DNA of 64,000 nucleotides from PALSA-1004 sp963804885. GTDB lineage: Bacteria; Pseudomonadota; Gammaproteobacteria; Burkholderiales; SG8-41. The position numbers were made by a program, and so were the translations under genes. The DNA lies in the NCBI GenBank assembly GCA_963804885.1, contig CAWDSF010000005.1:330900-394899 (forward strand), read 5' to 3'. The notes below the pieces were generated by a model, which was given only the letters and a program-made list of their open reading frames with translations, was not told where the DNA came from and did no database searches. This document shows, one piece after another, positions 36,212 through 46,219 of this stretch. Each line of letters opens with the position of its first letter. Positions within the stretch are counted from its first letter, which is position 1.

Positions 36212-36583
36212 CTATTCCCACCGCCAGTAGAATTTCAGCGAATAAATCAGCACCGGCAGCAGCACGACGGGCGCGATCCAGGCGAGCGCCAATGGAATCT
36301 TGATACGAATTTTTTCCGGCAGCAAAGCGGCAAGCACGCCGAGCGCCGAGGCGCCGACCGCGGAATTCGCGATCCAGCCATACCAGTACATGGCCGGCCC
36401 CTCGTCGCGGCGCGGCGGCGTAAAGCCAATATCGAAGCGGTCGGGCCCGGGATGATAGGTGAACATCGGGAACGCACCCATGTCGCAGACCACGTAGAGA
36501 ATGGCAAATGAGACGCCGAACACCAGCGAAAAGGTACCGATACGCGATGATGTTTGCGCTTTGGTGTCCGACGCTGCGCTCAT
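36212..36583 (-). CDS. Small integral membrane protein
   Basis: 123 residues with three hydrophobic segments (LVFGVSFAILYVVCDMGAF; WIANSAVGASALGVLAALL; LAWIAPVVLLPVLIYSL). Overlaps the 3' end of the next upstream gene by 4 bp, implying co-translation. No family recognised. With its neighbour it may form the membrane part of the exported redox system encoded by this operon. Confidence 0.75.
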   Translation of the reverse strand: MSAASDTKAQTSSRIGTFSLVFGVSFAILYVVCDMGAFPMFTYHPGPDRFDIGFTPPRRDEGPAMYWYGWIANSAVGASALGVLAALLPEKIRIKIPLALAWIAPVVLLPVLIYSLKFYWRWE

Positions 36584-37083
36584 GATCCAAAACCGCGCAC
36601 GTTGTTAAGCACGTGGCCGGTCAAGAATGCGTACCAGCAAATCGCCGCCAGCACGACGGTCAGCCATTTGCGCGCGCTCGTGTACGCGGCGTTGCGCACG
36701 TTTTTCCACAGATACCAGTAGACCGGGAGCAGGCCGAGGCCGATCGTGGTGAGGTGCTCCTTCAGCTCGAACGCGCCCAGGGTTTTGAAGAGGCCTTCCT
36801 GTTCGATCGGCAGGCGCACGTGGACGCGGTACCGCGTATAAATCCAGGCACCGAAAATAAAAGTCAGTACCCACAGTACGCAGATCGCGCCGGCATAGCG
36901 CGGCCCCGACACCGCGCGAAAGTGCGTGACGAAACCCTCCGCGGCGCCGGCGCGCGCCGGCGCGAGCACTGCGGCCGCCTGATGCGTGATCGCACCCAGC
37001 AGCGCGACCGCGAGCAACGCATGAACGATGGCCAGGATCGTCCAGAACGTGTTGACGGAAATGTAGTCGAGGATGAAATCCAT
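36580..37083 (-). CDS. Integral membrane protein, four helices
   Basis: 167 residues with four predicted membrane helices and several His residues near helix ends (IVHALLAVALLGAITHQAA, FELKEHLTTIGL, LTGHVLNN), which would fit b-type heme ligation but does not prove it. Second gene of the operon, 67 bases after the heme protein. Confidence 0.75.
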   Translation of the reverse strand: MDFILDYISVNTFWTILAIVHALLAVALLGAITHQAAAVLAPARAGAAEGFVTHFRAVSGPRYAGAICVLWVLTFIFGAWIYTRYRVHVRLPIEQEGLFKTLGAFELKEHLTTIGLGLLPVYWYLWKNVRNAAYTSARKWLTVVLAAICWYAFLTGHVLNNVRGFGS

Positions 37084-37150
37084 CGGGTGTCCGCGAACGG
37101 ATGCGTCGGCGCGAGAGCGTTACTTCTCGCGCCGACCTGCTCTCAGTATC

Positions 37151-39304
37151 TCAGTGCGCCAGCGGATCGGGCCTGAGCTGGAAATGCGCAGCCAGCGGCT
37201 TGGTGCCTTTGCCGCCTTCAATCAGCCACGGCGTGCGATCGCCGTTTGCCGCCCACAAGCCGCGGCCTTTCCAGCCCGCATTCGGATCGTCGATGCGGCC
37301 GTCAAAACCCTTGGCGTAGAAGCCGAGCGGATACGGCACGCGAATCGAAACCATCTTGCCGTCCTTGTTGAGCGCGACCAGACCGTCCATCAGATTCGCA
37401 GTCGACATCGGGATGTCGTCGCCGAGCCCGAAGGTGTTGTGCTGATCGACCCACGAGTAGTAGCTCGACTCGGCGCTGTTATCGCCTATGCCCTTGAAGC
37501 CGGGGCCCGGATATTTATGGAACGCCCAGCCTTCGGGGCAATGATTGCCGGTTGCCTTCGGACCGTTGAGCGGGCCTTTGCACAGGCGCCGATCGAACAC
37601 GCCCATGTGTCCGCTGGCGAGCGAGACCCAGACGCGGCCTTGCTTGTCGATGTCGCCGCCGCGCGGGCCGAAGCCGGGCATCGGCACGTTGTACTGCTCG
37701 GCCAGCGACTTGTGCGGATTCTTGGTCGGATCGATGCGCACGATGGCGCCGGGGTTGCCGCGTATCGTGCCCCACACCGAACCGTCGGTCGGGCTCGGCA
37801 TAACTGCGTAGAAGGTCGCTCCGATGCGCGCATCCTTCGTCGGATCGATCGGCTTGCCCGGCTCGGTGTACTCGTCGCGCACGCCATTGCCGTTGGTGTC
37901 CATCACCAGCGCCGTCCAGCCCTGCGACTTTTCGATGTCGCCGGTCTCGTCGAGCATCTTGGTGTTGATCCAGCCGACATTGCCGCCGCCGCCACCGGTG
38001 CTCATCCACAGCGTGTCGTTGGCGTCGTAGCCGAATTGCAGATGATGCGAGCCGAAGCATGTTTGATACGCGGTGTACTTGCCGGTCTTCGGATCGTACA
38101 TGGTGACGCGCCGGTTCGTGCTGTTGAGCGGGAATTCGACGGCCGACGGATGGCTCGAACCTTTTTTGCAGAAGGCGGGATTGTCCGGCTTGTGGCCCGT
38201 CGCAGCGAGCCAGATGCGGCCCTTGCGATCGAACATCGAGTTGTGGTTGTTAGCCTTGCTGTCCCAGATGTTTTCGTCGCCCCAATAGGCCGAAGGCTGC
38301 AGGATCTTGACCGAACCTGCATTGCCCGGCCCGAGCGCGAGCGGCATGTCAGGCGTGGTCGGCAGCACAAAATTCGTCGCGACGTTCTTGACCGGATCGA
38401 GGATCGGCATGTCGTTGCAGGCATGCTCGCATTGCCCGTAGACCGGCCCGTAGGCGTTGACGGTCGGGTAGCGGCGGTCGCTGGCGATCAGGTCGTGCAG
38501 ATACTGCTTGTCGTTGTGCCAGTCGCGCAGCGTGACCACGATGTTGCGCTCGACGCCCTGCGGCCGCGTCGGCTTGGTATCCGGCAACTCGCCCTTGGCG
38601 ACGCGCTCGGTCCAGTCGGCGAGATACTTGAACGGCATGCCGCCCAACTGCCCCGCGGCCTGAAGGACCATGTTCTCGCCCGCCTGCCCGGACTGGATGC
38701 GGCGAATCCACGCTTCCTGGTGCGTCTTGCCGTCGAGGTGGTACTTCGGGATCGTGCGGGTCGACAGCTGGCCGAGCTGGTGGCAGCCGACGCAGCCGTT
38801 GTTCTTCATGCCGTTGAGATAGTCGGTGAGCTTGACGTTTTCCGGCGCCTCTTTGCTGCCGAACACGCTGGCCTCGGGGATTTTCATCATCGCGTACCAA
38901 TAAATCGCCGGGTAATACTGCGCGGCCGCCGTTTCGTTCGGCGCGGGCACCGCTGTCAGATTCAGTTGCTTGCCGGGCGTGCTTTTCACCTTCGGCGAAT
39001 CGACGAGGCCGTAGCCGCGCACCCACACGTCGTAATTAGCTTTCGGCAGATCGGGGACGACGTAGCGACCCTGATCGTCGGTGACGACGATGCGGATGAA
39101 ACGCACCGGCAGATCGCGCGTTTCCGCGATCACCCAGACGCCGGCTTCCGGCCCCTTCGGCCCGGTGACCACGCCGCCGATGTCGTCGTTGTCGATCGCG
39201 ACTGCGGCCACCTGCTGTGCGTGCAGCGGACCCGGGTCGAGTGAGACCACAGCTGCAATACTGAGTGCAGCCACGCCTAATAAGAGAATCTTGCGCATTG
39301 TCAT
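37151..39304 (-). CDS. Exported monoheme c-type, beta-propeller protein
   Basis: 717 residues (715 from the second Met at 39298). Signal peptide about 1-30 (cut near LHAQQ). A carboxypeptidase-regulatory-like sandwich (about 40-120), then one heme site CVGCH (171-175), then a long region of repeated WxS/D-type propeller blades (TLWMSTGGGGGNVGWINT; GSVWGTIRGNPGAIVRID; GRVWVSLASGHMGVFD). Looks like a periplasmic dehydrogenase-like or lyase-like protein. No quinoprotein signature was recognised. Heads the operon with two membrane proteins, a small sandwich protein and an amidohydrolase. Confidence 0.85.
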   Translation of the reverse strand: MTMRKILLLGVAALSIAAVVSLDPGPLHAQQVAAVAIDNDDIGGVVTGPKGPEAGVWVIAETRDLPVRFIRIVVTDDQGRYVVPDLPKANYDVWVRGYGLVDSPKVKSTPGKQLNLTAVPAPNETAAAQYYPAIYWYAMMKIPEASVFGSKEAPENVKLTDYLNGMKNNGCVGCHQLGQLSTRTIPKYHLDGKTHQEAWIRRIQSGQAGENMVLQAAGQLGGMPFKYLADWTERVAKGELPDTKPTRPQGVERNIVVTLRDWHNDKQYLHDLIASDRRYPTVNAYGPVYGQCEHACNDMPILDPVKNVATNFVLPTTPDMPLALGPGNAGSVKILQPSAYWGDENIWDSKANNHNSMFDRKGRIWLAATGHKPDNPAFCKKGSSHPSAVEFPLNSTNRRVTMYDPKTGKYTAYQTCFGSHHLQFGYDANDTLWMSTGGGGGNVGWINTKMLDETGDIEKSQGWTALVMDTNGNGVRDEYTEPGKPIDPTKDARIGATFYAVMPSPTDGSVWGTIRGNPGAIVRIDPTKNPHKSLAEQYNVPMPGFGPRGGDIDKQGRVWVSLASGHMGVFDRRLCKGPLNGPKATGNHCPEGWAFHKYPGPGFKGIGDNSAESSYYSWVDQHNTFGLGDDIPMSTANLMDGLVALNKDGKMVSIRVPYPLGFYAKGFDGRIDDPNAGWKGRGLWAANGDRTPWLIEGGKGTKPLAAHFQLRPDPLAH

Positions 39305-39472
39305 GCCTCCTCCTGCTGTGAACGATACCGGACGAATTGCGGGCCCAGCAATTGCGAGCCGCTGGTTTGGTATGTTAGTGCATTGTTTTGCCCACAGGCA
39401 CTATAACAACGCGGTTTTAAGGGGTCAATCGCGCGGCGGGTTTGCGCTCCCGACCTGCAGCGGACATGCAGG

Positions 39473-39496
39473 TTATTCGATCACCCTGTCTGCGCA
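39473..39496 (-). pseudogene. 3'-end remnant of a PF04392 substrate-binding gene
   Basis: Minus strand encodes CADRVIE followed by TAA, the conserved C-terminus (ADKVIE-stop) of the PF04392 genes in this window. Only these codons remain. Confidence 0.45.
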
Positions 39497-39524
39497 GTAC
39501 CGCGAAAGAAGTGAAGACGTAAGC
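39487..39524 (+). pseudogene. 3'-end remnant of a tctA gene
   Basis: Aligned by eye with 34032-34070 (the end of tctA), about 33 of 37 bases match, including the run cgcgaaagaagtgaagac and the TAA stop (AKEVKT-stop). The rest of the gene is absent. Confidence 0.5.
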
Positions 39525-39600
39525 GGGGACTGGTCACTTTCTTCTGCGCTGGCTGCTAACGATCAGTCGGTTTTTCCAGTCGCTGTCGCTGGCAAATCGG

Positions 39601-40576
39601 CTAACTGATGATCACTGCCTTACCGATAACGGCACGATCGATCACCGCCTGCAACGCATCGGCCGCCTGATCGAGGCGGAACCGGTGCGAGATGCGCGGC
39701 TTCAACTTCCCTTGCCCCGCCAACTCCATCAGCGCCTTCATATTGGCGAGCGCGAGCGCGGGGTTAACTTCATTCAGTCCGCCTATGCGCACGCCGACGG
39801 CATCGATGCCCTTGATCAACAGATAGTTGCTGCGGATATTGGTGGGACCGCCGCCGAGGAAGCCCAGGATGAGCAGCCGCCCGCCCCACGCGAGGCAGCG
39901 CAACGACTCATCGGCCACTTTGTCGCCTATGGGGTCATAAACAATGTCCACACCCCGGCCACCGGTCAGCTCCTTCACCTTGTCCACGAACCCGCCGCTG
40001 TAGTCGATGGCGTGATCTGCCCCCTCTTCCAGACATGCCGCGCGCTTTGTTTCGCGTGCTGGCGGTGGCGATGACCTTGGCGCCAAACAGTTTCGCCAGC
40101 TGAATGGCTGCGATGCCGATACCGCCGGCCGCGCCGTGAACGAGCACCCATTCGCCCGCGACCATCCGGCCGCGCTGCAACAGCGCATGGTAGGCAGTCG
40201 CGTAGGCTCCCCGAAACACACCGGCCTCTTCAATGCTCATACCGTCCGGCACTTTGTCGCACAGCGCCGCTTTCGCGTTGCCGAGTTCAGCGCAGGCGCC
40301 GAGCGTGTGGCGGCTCATGACGCGGTCGCCCACGTTGAAATCGACTACGCCCGGGCCGACGGCGACGACCACCCCGGCGGCTTCGCCACCCGGGATGAAA
40401 GGGGGCTCGGGCCGGAACTGATATTTTCCGGCGAGCATCAGCACATCGACGTACTGGACGCCCCGCGCGCCGATTCGCACCTGGATCTCACCTGAACCGG
40501 GCGGCGGCGGATCGGGCACATCCCGCAACGCCAATACCTCGGGACCGCCAAATGCCTCACAAACCATCGCTTTCAT
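39601..40576 (-). pseudogene. NADPH:quinone oxidoreductase-like MDR enzyme, one frameshift
   Basis: About 324 residues if joined. N-terminal part from ATG 40576 (MKAMVCEAFGGPEVLALRD) reaches VLVHGAAGGIGIAAIQLAK, the nucleotide-binding motif. After about 40060 the frame changes to RAACLEEGADHAIDYSGGF...GRGVDIVYDPIGDKVADES and ends AVIGKAVIIS. Zinc ligands are lacking, as in the QOR family. Net length 3n+1. Both halves are well conserved, so sequencing error is as likely as decay. Confidence 0.87.
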
Positions 40577-40724
40577 GGATGCACCTTCTGTGGAGAGATC
40601 TTCTGTGGAAAATTTCGAGCGGACGTTATTTTGTGGACGCACGGCTGGAAGTCCGCGATCCAGATCGATTCCGCAATCGACCCGAAGCCGATAATACATT
40701 TTCCCGAAGCGGACGTTTGCGGTA

Positions 40725-41717
40725 CTACTCGATCACCTTGTCGGCGCTTAACAGTAGCGTTTGCGGGATCGTGAGGCCCAACGCCCTGGCAGTATTGCGG
40801 TTGATCACCAAATAAAATTTCGTAGGTTGCTCCACTGGCAGTTCCGCAGGTTTAGCGCCCTTGAGAATCCTGTCCACATACGTTGCCGAGCGCCGGTACT
40901 GGTCGGCAATGTTCGGGCCGTAACTCATCAGAGCGCCAGCCTCTGAATAAATCCGATCCCCGGCCATCGCTGGTAGCCGATGTTTCACGGCCAATTCCGC
41001 AATCTGGTTTTTTTGTTGCAGGAAAAACGGCTCCGTCCACATCATCAGCGCACCGGCGTTCTGCTGGCGTATCCAGGAGAATGCGTCGTCAATTTCCTGG
41101 GGAGTCCGCGCGTCCGCACGCAGAATCTTTACGCCAAGCTTGTGTCCTGCGGACTGGACTATCTCCACGCTTTTCACATTGGCCGGGTTGGATGGGTTCA
41201 CGAGGAGAGCCACGCGTGACAGCTTGGGCACCATGGCAAGCAGCATCTCAAGCTGCTTCGGACTCACGTCTTCGGACATGTTCGCCAAACCGGTAATGTT
41301 GCCCGCAGGTTGTCGCAGGCTCTTTACGAATCCGTTGGCGACCGGGTCGGCGATGCTGCCCATGACAATCGGAATCGTCGCGGTGGCTTTCTGCGCCGCA
41401 CTGGTTGCGGGCGTGCCCGCTGCCACGATAACGTCCACTTTGAGATTTACCAACTCGGTTGCAAGACCTGAAAGTCGCTCGGGCTTTCCTTCGGCAGAGC
41501 GCCATTCGATGATCAAGTTCTTGCCTTCGACATAGCCGAGTTCGCGCATGCCCTGCCGGAACGGGCCGTAATTGTAGTCTGAGTCGACAAAATCCAGGTG
41601 ACGTGATGCCATGAAACCGACGCGCCAGACTTTGCCCTGCGGTTGAGCAAAAGAAGCAAGCGGAGCAGATAGCAGATTTGCCCCGAGCGCGATAAGCAAT
41701 CGACGACGTGATACCAA
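40725..41717 (-). CDS. ABC transporter substrate-binding protein (PF04392)
   Basis: 330-residue exported receptor: signal peptide about 1-24 (PLASFAQPQ), blocks GMRELGYVEGKNLIIEWRSA, QPAGNITGLANMSEDVSPKQ, VDRILKGAKPAELPVEQPTK and C-terminal LSADKVIE. Intact. No ABC permease or ATPase near. Ligand unknown. Confidence 0.92.
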   Translation of the reverse strand: MVSRRRLLIALGANLLSAPLASFAQPQGKVWRVGFMASRHLDFVDSDYNYGPFRQGMRELGYVEGKNLIIEWRSAEGKPERLSGLATELVNLKVDVIVAAGTPATSAAQKATATIPIVMGSIADPVANGFVKSLRQPAGNITGLANMSEDVSPKQLEMLLAMVPKLSRVALLVNPSNPANVKSVEIVQSAGHKLGVKILRADARTPQEIDDAFSWIRQQNAGALMMWTEPFFLQQKNQIAELAVKHRLPAMAGDRIYSEAGALMSYGPNIADQYRRSATYVDRILKGAKPAELPVEQPTKFYLVINRNTARALGLTIPQTLLLSADKVIE

Positions 41718-41991
41718 TCACCCTCCCAGGCGTTTATGGGTACGTCATAGGCACCAGCAGCGCTTGCATCTTACACCGGCCGCCGATAGCCGAGGTTGTG
41801 ACTTATTTACGTGCGTATTTGGCGGCGATTGGACATCCAGGTCGCGCCGTGGGCTGCGACGCTGCATTGCGTCGCCCGCAAGAAAAAGGGGACGATATAA
41901 CGGTTGATAAGTTATGGATGACGAGTTGGAAGATAGTCGTCCAAGGTTTGCACGCCGGGTTTCGGCGATTTTGAATATCTTTCCTCCACGC

Positions 41992-42958
41992 TCAATCGGC
42001 CGTCACGCCCGCACGTTTAATGACGTCGGCCCACTTCAAGGTGTCCTTCTTGATTTGCGCGGTAAATTGCGCGGGCGTGCCTCCCACCAGGTCGTTGCCA
42101 AACCCGGCATATTTTTCCTTCACATGCGGCAACGCGATTGCTGCGTTGACTTCCCTGTTCAGCCGCGCCACGATTACCGACGGCGTTCCCGCCGGCACGA
42201 CGATGCCGCCCCACGAAATGGATTCAAACCCCGGCACCCCGGCTTCGTCCATCGTCGGCAGGTCCGGGAACGCCGCGACGCGCTTGCTGCTCGTCACCGC
42301 GAATCCCTGAAGCTTTTCCCGACTTTACGTGCTGTCCAACGGAGCTAATGTTTTCAAACATGAGTTGCACGCGACCGCCGATCACGTCCGTCAACGCCAT
42401 CGTCGCCGCCTTGAATGGTACGTGCGTCATCTGAACACCGGTCATGAGTTTGAATAACTCGCCGGTCAAGTGCTGGCTGGTCCCGGTGCCGGTGGACGCG
42501 TACAGGAGCGTGCCGGGATTGTTTCGCGCGTAGCCGATCAACGCGGTCACCGAGCTGACCGATAGCGACTTCGAAGCGGCCAGCAAGTTCGGTGTCGAAG
42601 TAATCTGTACTACGGCTTGCAGTTCCTTGTCCGGGTCGTACGGCAAGCTGGGCTGCAAGCTGCGCTGAATGGCAATGGGCGCGATGGTCCCGTAACCTAT
42701 GGTGTAGCCGTCGGGTGGGGCCTTCGCCATCAAAGTCGTTCCCATCACGGAACCGGCGCCCGGACGATTATCGACCACCACCTGCTGCCCTAACTGTTTG
42801 GTCAACTCGGCCGCAAAAATGCGCGCAGTGATGTCGGGGGAGCCGCCGGCGCCGGACGAGACAAGGAATCGGATGGGCCGATCCGGATATTCGGCAGCGG
42901 CCGGTTGCATCGCTGCCGCCACACAAATAACCAGGAGCAATTTACGCGGTGCATTCAT
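41992..42958 (-). pseudogene. TctC/Bug-family receptor, one frameshift
   Basis: Start ATG 42958 (MNAPRKLLLVICVAAAM, signal peptide ending AAAEYP). The N-terminal part runs through VVVDNRPGAGSVMGTTLMAK and HVPFKAATMALTDVIGG to about 42320. The C-terminal part (FAVTSSKRVAAFPDLPTMDE to GVTAD) is in another frame. Removing one A from the run AAAA at about 42318-42321 restores SGKLQGFAVTSSKR. Net length 3n+1, with the shift in a homopolymer. The 274 bases upstream to 41717 hold no gene. Confidence 0.88.
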
Positions 42959-43196
42959 GTGATTCTCCCCCGCCCTGCTGCCAATCACAATTTCAATTGT
43001 ATGCGCTTATGCCGTCGGGATACACAATCAGCGCACAAGTTTATGGTGACTTATTTACCCCGTCGGCGAGACTCGGGGCGCCAGCCTGGCAGGAATTGAG
43101 CTTGCCGTGGCAAGCGCGCACGACCCGCCCTTGCCCGACGCGGCAAGCGCATCTCTTGCATTACAATGACCCCTCTTACACAGAGGAGCTCCCGCA

Positions 43197-44044
43197 ATGC
43201 CTATCATCGATTGCCAAATCCACGCATACGAAGCGAACACGCCGAAACGGCCCTGGCACACGGTGCCGAACTGGCCGCCTCACGTCACCGGCGACGAGAT
43301 GGTCGCGGCGATGGACAAGGTCGGCGTCGACGGCGCTATCTTTATCTCGCCCTTTGCGATGTATCGCTACGACGCGAGCTACGCGGTCGAAGTGCAAAAG
43401 GCACACCCCGGCCGGTTCGCGCTCGTGAAGCCGGTCGATCCGGACAATGCCGCAGTGGCCGATGTCGTCGCCGAGTGGAAGAAATCGCCGGGCACGGTCG
43501 GCATCCGCATCATGCTGCCGAAGGAAGGCAAGCGTCAGGCGGACGACCCGGGCCTCGACCGGATCCTGCGCGCGGCCGTTAAGTACGATTTTCCGGTGAA
43601 CATGCTGTGCTGGGGCAACATCGACGTGGGGACCGCGCTGGTTGACCGTCATCCGGACACGCGCTTCATCATCGATCATATCGGCATCATGCAGCCGCGC
43701 ACGCCCGAGCAGCTCGCCGCCGAGCCGTGGGCCGATCTGCCGAAAGTAATCGACCTCGCGAAACGCAAGAACGCGGTGATCAAAATCAGCGGCGCCTGCA
43801 CGCTGTCGAAAAAACCGTATCCCTATCCCGGACATCTGGGACCCGCTCGCGAAAATATTCGACGCGTGGGGATTTCGAGCGCTGCCTGTGGGGCACCGAC
43901 TGGACGCGCGCCTTCGCGGTGGTCAACTACGAGCAGGCCGTAAAACCATTCCTCGAGACCGACCGCCTGAGCGCCAGTGAACGCGCGATGCTGATGGGCG
44001 GCGCGTGCGCCAAGGCGTACGGGTGGACGCCGAAGAAGGGCTAG
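43197..44044 (+). pseudogene. Amidohydrolase-2 family (PF04909) enzyme, two frameshifts
   Basis: About 282 residues if joined. Starts MPIIDCQIHAYEANTPKRPW behind GAGGAGCTCCCGCA; the first metal motif is QIHAYE (normally DxHxH). It continues through FIIDHIGIMQPRTPEQL with the metal His. Near 43826 an extra C shifts the frame away from YPDIWDPLAKIFDAWG, and near 43872 an extra T shifts it again into FERCLWGTDWTRA, which holds the C-terminal Asp. Net length 3n+2. Related enzymes include decarboxylases and lactonases for aromatic or sugar acids. Confidence 0.87.
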
Positions 44045-44047
44045 GTA

Positions 44048-45034
44048 TTACTCGATCACCTTCGTCGCCTGCGCGAGCACTGAGTTAGGAATTTTGATGC
44101 CGAGCGCTTTGGCGGTTTTCATATTAACGACCAGGTCGAACTTGGTCGGCTGCTCGATCGGCAGGTCGCCCGGCTTCGCGCCCTTCAGGATCTTGTCGAC
44201 GTAAGTCGCGGCGCGACGGGCGAGATCGGCCAGGCTCACGCTGTAGGTCATAAGGCCTCCGGCTTCCACAAATTCCGCCCGGTCGTAGATCACGGGGTAG
44301 CGGCTCTTGCTCGCCAGTTCCGTAAGCTCCGTTCGATTAGCATTAAAAAGCGGGCTGCCCAGCACGAGGACTGCGTCAGCGCTGCCTTTCCTCGCGGCGA
44401 GGAATGCAGCATCAATGCCCTTGGGATCGACGACGTCCTGAAATTGAACCTGCACTTTTAACGCTTTCGCGGCGTTTTCCACTTCTCGCAATGCATGCGC
44501 GCTACCCGGCCGGCTCGCAGTACCGAGTACGGCCACACGAGCGAGCTTTGGAACGATTTCCTTCAAAAGCTCGATTTGTTTTGCGCTCAGCTCCGGGGCC
44601 AGGGTAGACAATCCTGTGATGTTGCCACCGGGCTTGGCGAGACTGGCGGCGAATCCCGAGCCAACCGGATCGGTATCGAACGCCATGACTATGGGAATCA
44701 CCGTGGTCGCCGCCTTGGCCGCAGGGATTGCCGTCGGGCCGCCCGTAACGATCACGTTGACATTGAGCCGCACCAGTTCGGCTGCGAGCGCGGGCAGGCG
44801 ATCAAAATTTCCCTCCGCGTAGCGGTACTCGATTGCGACGTTTTTACCTTCGACGTATCCAAGTTCGCGCAATCCTTGTCGAAATGCCTCAATGCGCGCC
44901 GCGATAGCGGACGGACTGGATGCTTCCAGGAAGCCGATACGGGCCACCTTCGCAGCCTGCTGACCGAATGATGCCAACGGCACGCCAAGCGAGCTCGCCA
45001 ACAGTGCGATGATTAGTTTACGACGATAGGTCAT
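44048..45034 (-). CDS. ABC transporter substrate-binding protein (PF04392)
   Basis: 328-residue exported receptor: signal peptide about 1-25 (PLASFGQQA), blocks GLRELGYVEGKNVAIEYRYA, KPGGNITGLSTLAPELSAKQ, VDKILKGAKPGDLPIEQPTK and C-terminal LAQATKVIE. Intact, convergent with the amidohydrolase (3 bases apart). Divergent from the TctC gene that begins at 45165. Confidence 0.92.
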   Translation of the reverse strand: MTYRRKLIIALLASSLGVPLASFGQQAAKVARIGFLEASSPSAIAARIEAFRQGLRELGYVEGKNVAIEYRYAEGNFDRLPALAAELVRLNVNVIVTGGPTAIPAAKAATTVIPIVMAFDTDPVGSGFAASLAKPGGNITGLSTLAPELSAKQIELLKEIVPKLARVAVLGTASRPGSAHALREVENAAKALKVQVQFQDVVDPKGIDAAFLAARKGSADAVLVLGSPLFNANRTELTELASKSRYPVIYDRAEFVEAGGLMTYSVSLADLARRAATYVDKILKGAKPGDLPIEQPTKFDLVVNMKTAKALGIKIPNSVLAQATKVIE

Positions 45035-45164
45035 GTTGCCCCCTTATGGTGCCGCAAGTATGCGCGATTATACGAATGTCAGGCCTGGAAGTTTATTCGC
45101 TCAATTCCAGCATGCATTCCCTGGCGCGGCCTCTAGTAGAATCATGAATATCGCAAAGGGCGAG

Positions 45165-46190
45165 ATGCAAACGAAATTCATGTCCGTCGGTAAGCTCAAG
45201 CCGGCGCAGTGCCCCGCCGGCATTGCGCGCGCACTTGGCGCATCGTTATTTGCCTGCGCCATCTTCGGTTGGAGCGCAGCGGCGCTGTCTCAATCCTACC
45301 CGGCCAAACCGGTGCGCGTGATCGTGCCGCTGGCAGCGGGAGGGCCGACCGACGTGCTTGCCCGAACGATCAGCCAGAATCTCGCCGAGACGTGGGGCCA
45401 GGGCGTGGTGATCGACAACCGTCCGGGTGCGAACACCAATATCGGCACCGTCGCTGTCGCCAAATCCGCACCGGATGGCTACACGCTGTTGATGACGGTG
45501 AACAACCTGACGATCAATCCGAGTTTCTATCAGAACGTTCCGTTCGAGCCGCTGAAGGATTTCGCGCCGATCACGCTGTTCGCGACGTCGCCATTGATCC
45601 TGGTCGTGCATCCCAGCGTGACCGCGAGGTCCGTAAAAGAACTCATCGCGCTGGCGAAGGCGCGGCCGCGCGAATTATTTTTCGGGTCGCCCGGAAATGG
45701 CAGCCCGCCGCATCTCGCGGGCGAAATGTTCAACACCATCGCCGGCGTGAAGCTCGTGCATGTTCCGTACAAGGGCATCACCGGCGCGGTCAGCGACTTG
45801 ATCGGCGGCCAACTGGCGCTGATGTTTCCGGGCTCACCGATCGCGCTGCCGCAAGCCAAAGCAGGCAAGCTGCGCGCGCTTGCCACGACCAGCGCCAAAC
45901 GAACGCCGGCCGCGCCGGAGCTGCCCACCATTGCGGAAGCGGGTTTGAAAGGCTACGAAGTCTCGCTCTGGTACGGGCTGCTCGCGCCGGCGAATACGCC
46001 GCAGGCTGTCGTGCAGCGGCTGCATGGCGAAGTGACTCGCATCATCGCCCTGCCCGCGGTCAGGGAACAATGGGCGGTGCTCGGCGCTGAACCGGTCAGC
46101 ACGACGCCCGAGCAGTTTGCCGCTTTCATCAAAGACGACATCGTCAAATGGCAGAAGGTCATCCGCGACTCCGGCGCGAAGATGGACTGA
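45165..46190 (+). CDS. TctC/Bug-family solute-binding protein
   Basis: 341 residues from the ATG at 45165, preceded by AAGGGCGAG; in-frame ATGs at 45033, 45144 and 45180 are alternatives. Signal peptide with its hydrophobic core at about residues 22-40 (FACAIFGWSAAALSQS). Family blocks YPAKPVRVIVPLAAGGPTDV, VIDNRPGANTNIGTVAVAKS and VHVPYKGITGAVSDLIGG. Twenty-nine bases before a TauD-type dioxygenase gene on the same strand, so the pair probably forms an operon handling one substrate. Confidence 0.91.
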   Translation: MQTKFMSVGKLKPAQCPAGIARALGASLFACAIFGWSAAALSQSYPAKPVRVIVPLAAGGPTDVLARTISQNLAETWGQGVVIDNRPGANTNIGTVAVAKSAPDGYTLLMTVNNLTINPSFYQNVPFEPLKDFAPITLFATSPLILVVHPSVTARSVKELIALAKARPRELFFGSPGNGSPPHLAGEMFNTIAGVKLVHVPYKGITGAVSDLIGGQLALMFPGSPIALPQAKAGKLRALATTSAKRTPAAPELPTIAEAGLKGYEVSLWYGLLAPANTPQAVVQRLHGEVTRIIALPAVREQWAVLGAEPVSTTPEQFAAFIKDDIVKWQKVIRDSGAKMD

Positions 46191-46219
46191 GATAGAGGGA
46201 AAAGACACAGGAGAATGCG

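Larger units (their letters stand above)
39305..39600. other. Intergenic region with gene remnants
   Basis: About 300 bases upstream of the heme protein. It contains two 3'-end remnants described separately: a PF04392 C-terminus on the minus strand and a tctA C-terminus on the plus strand. The promoter for the leftward heme operon should lie near 39310-39400. Confidence 0.5.

Noticed and set aside
37073..39244. 723-residue plus-strand open frame
   Set aside because: Shadow of the heme/beta-propeller gene, which has a signal peptide, CVGCH and clear repeats on the other strand.
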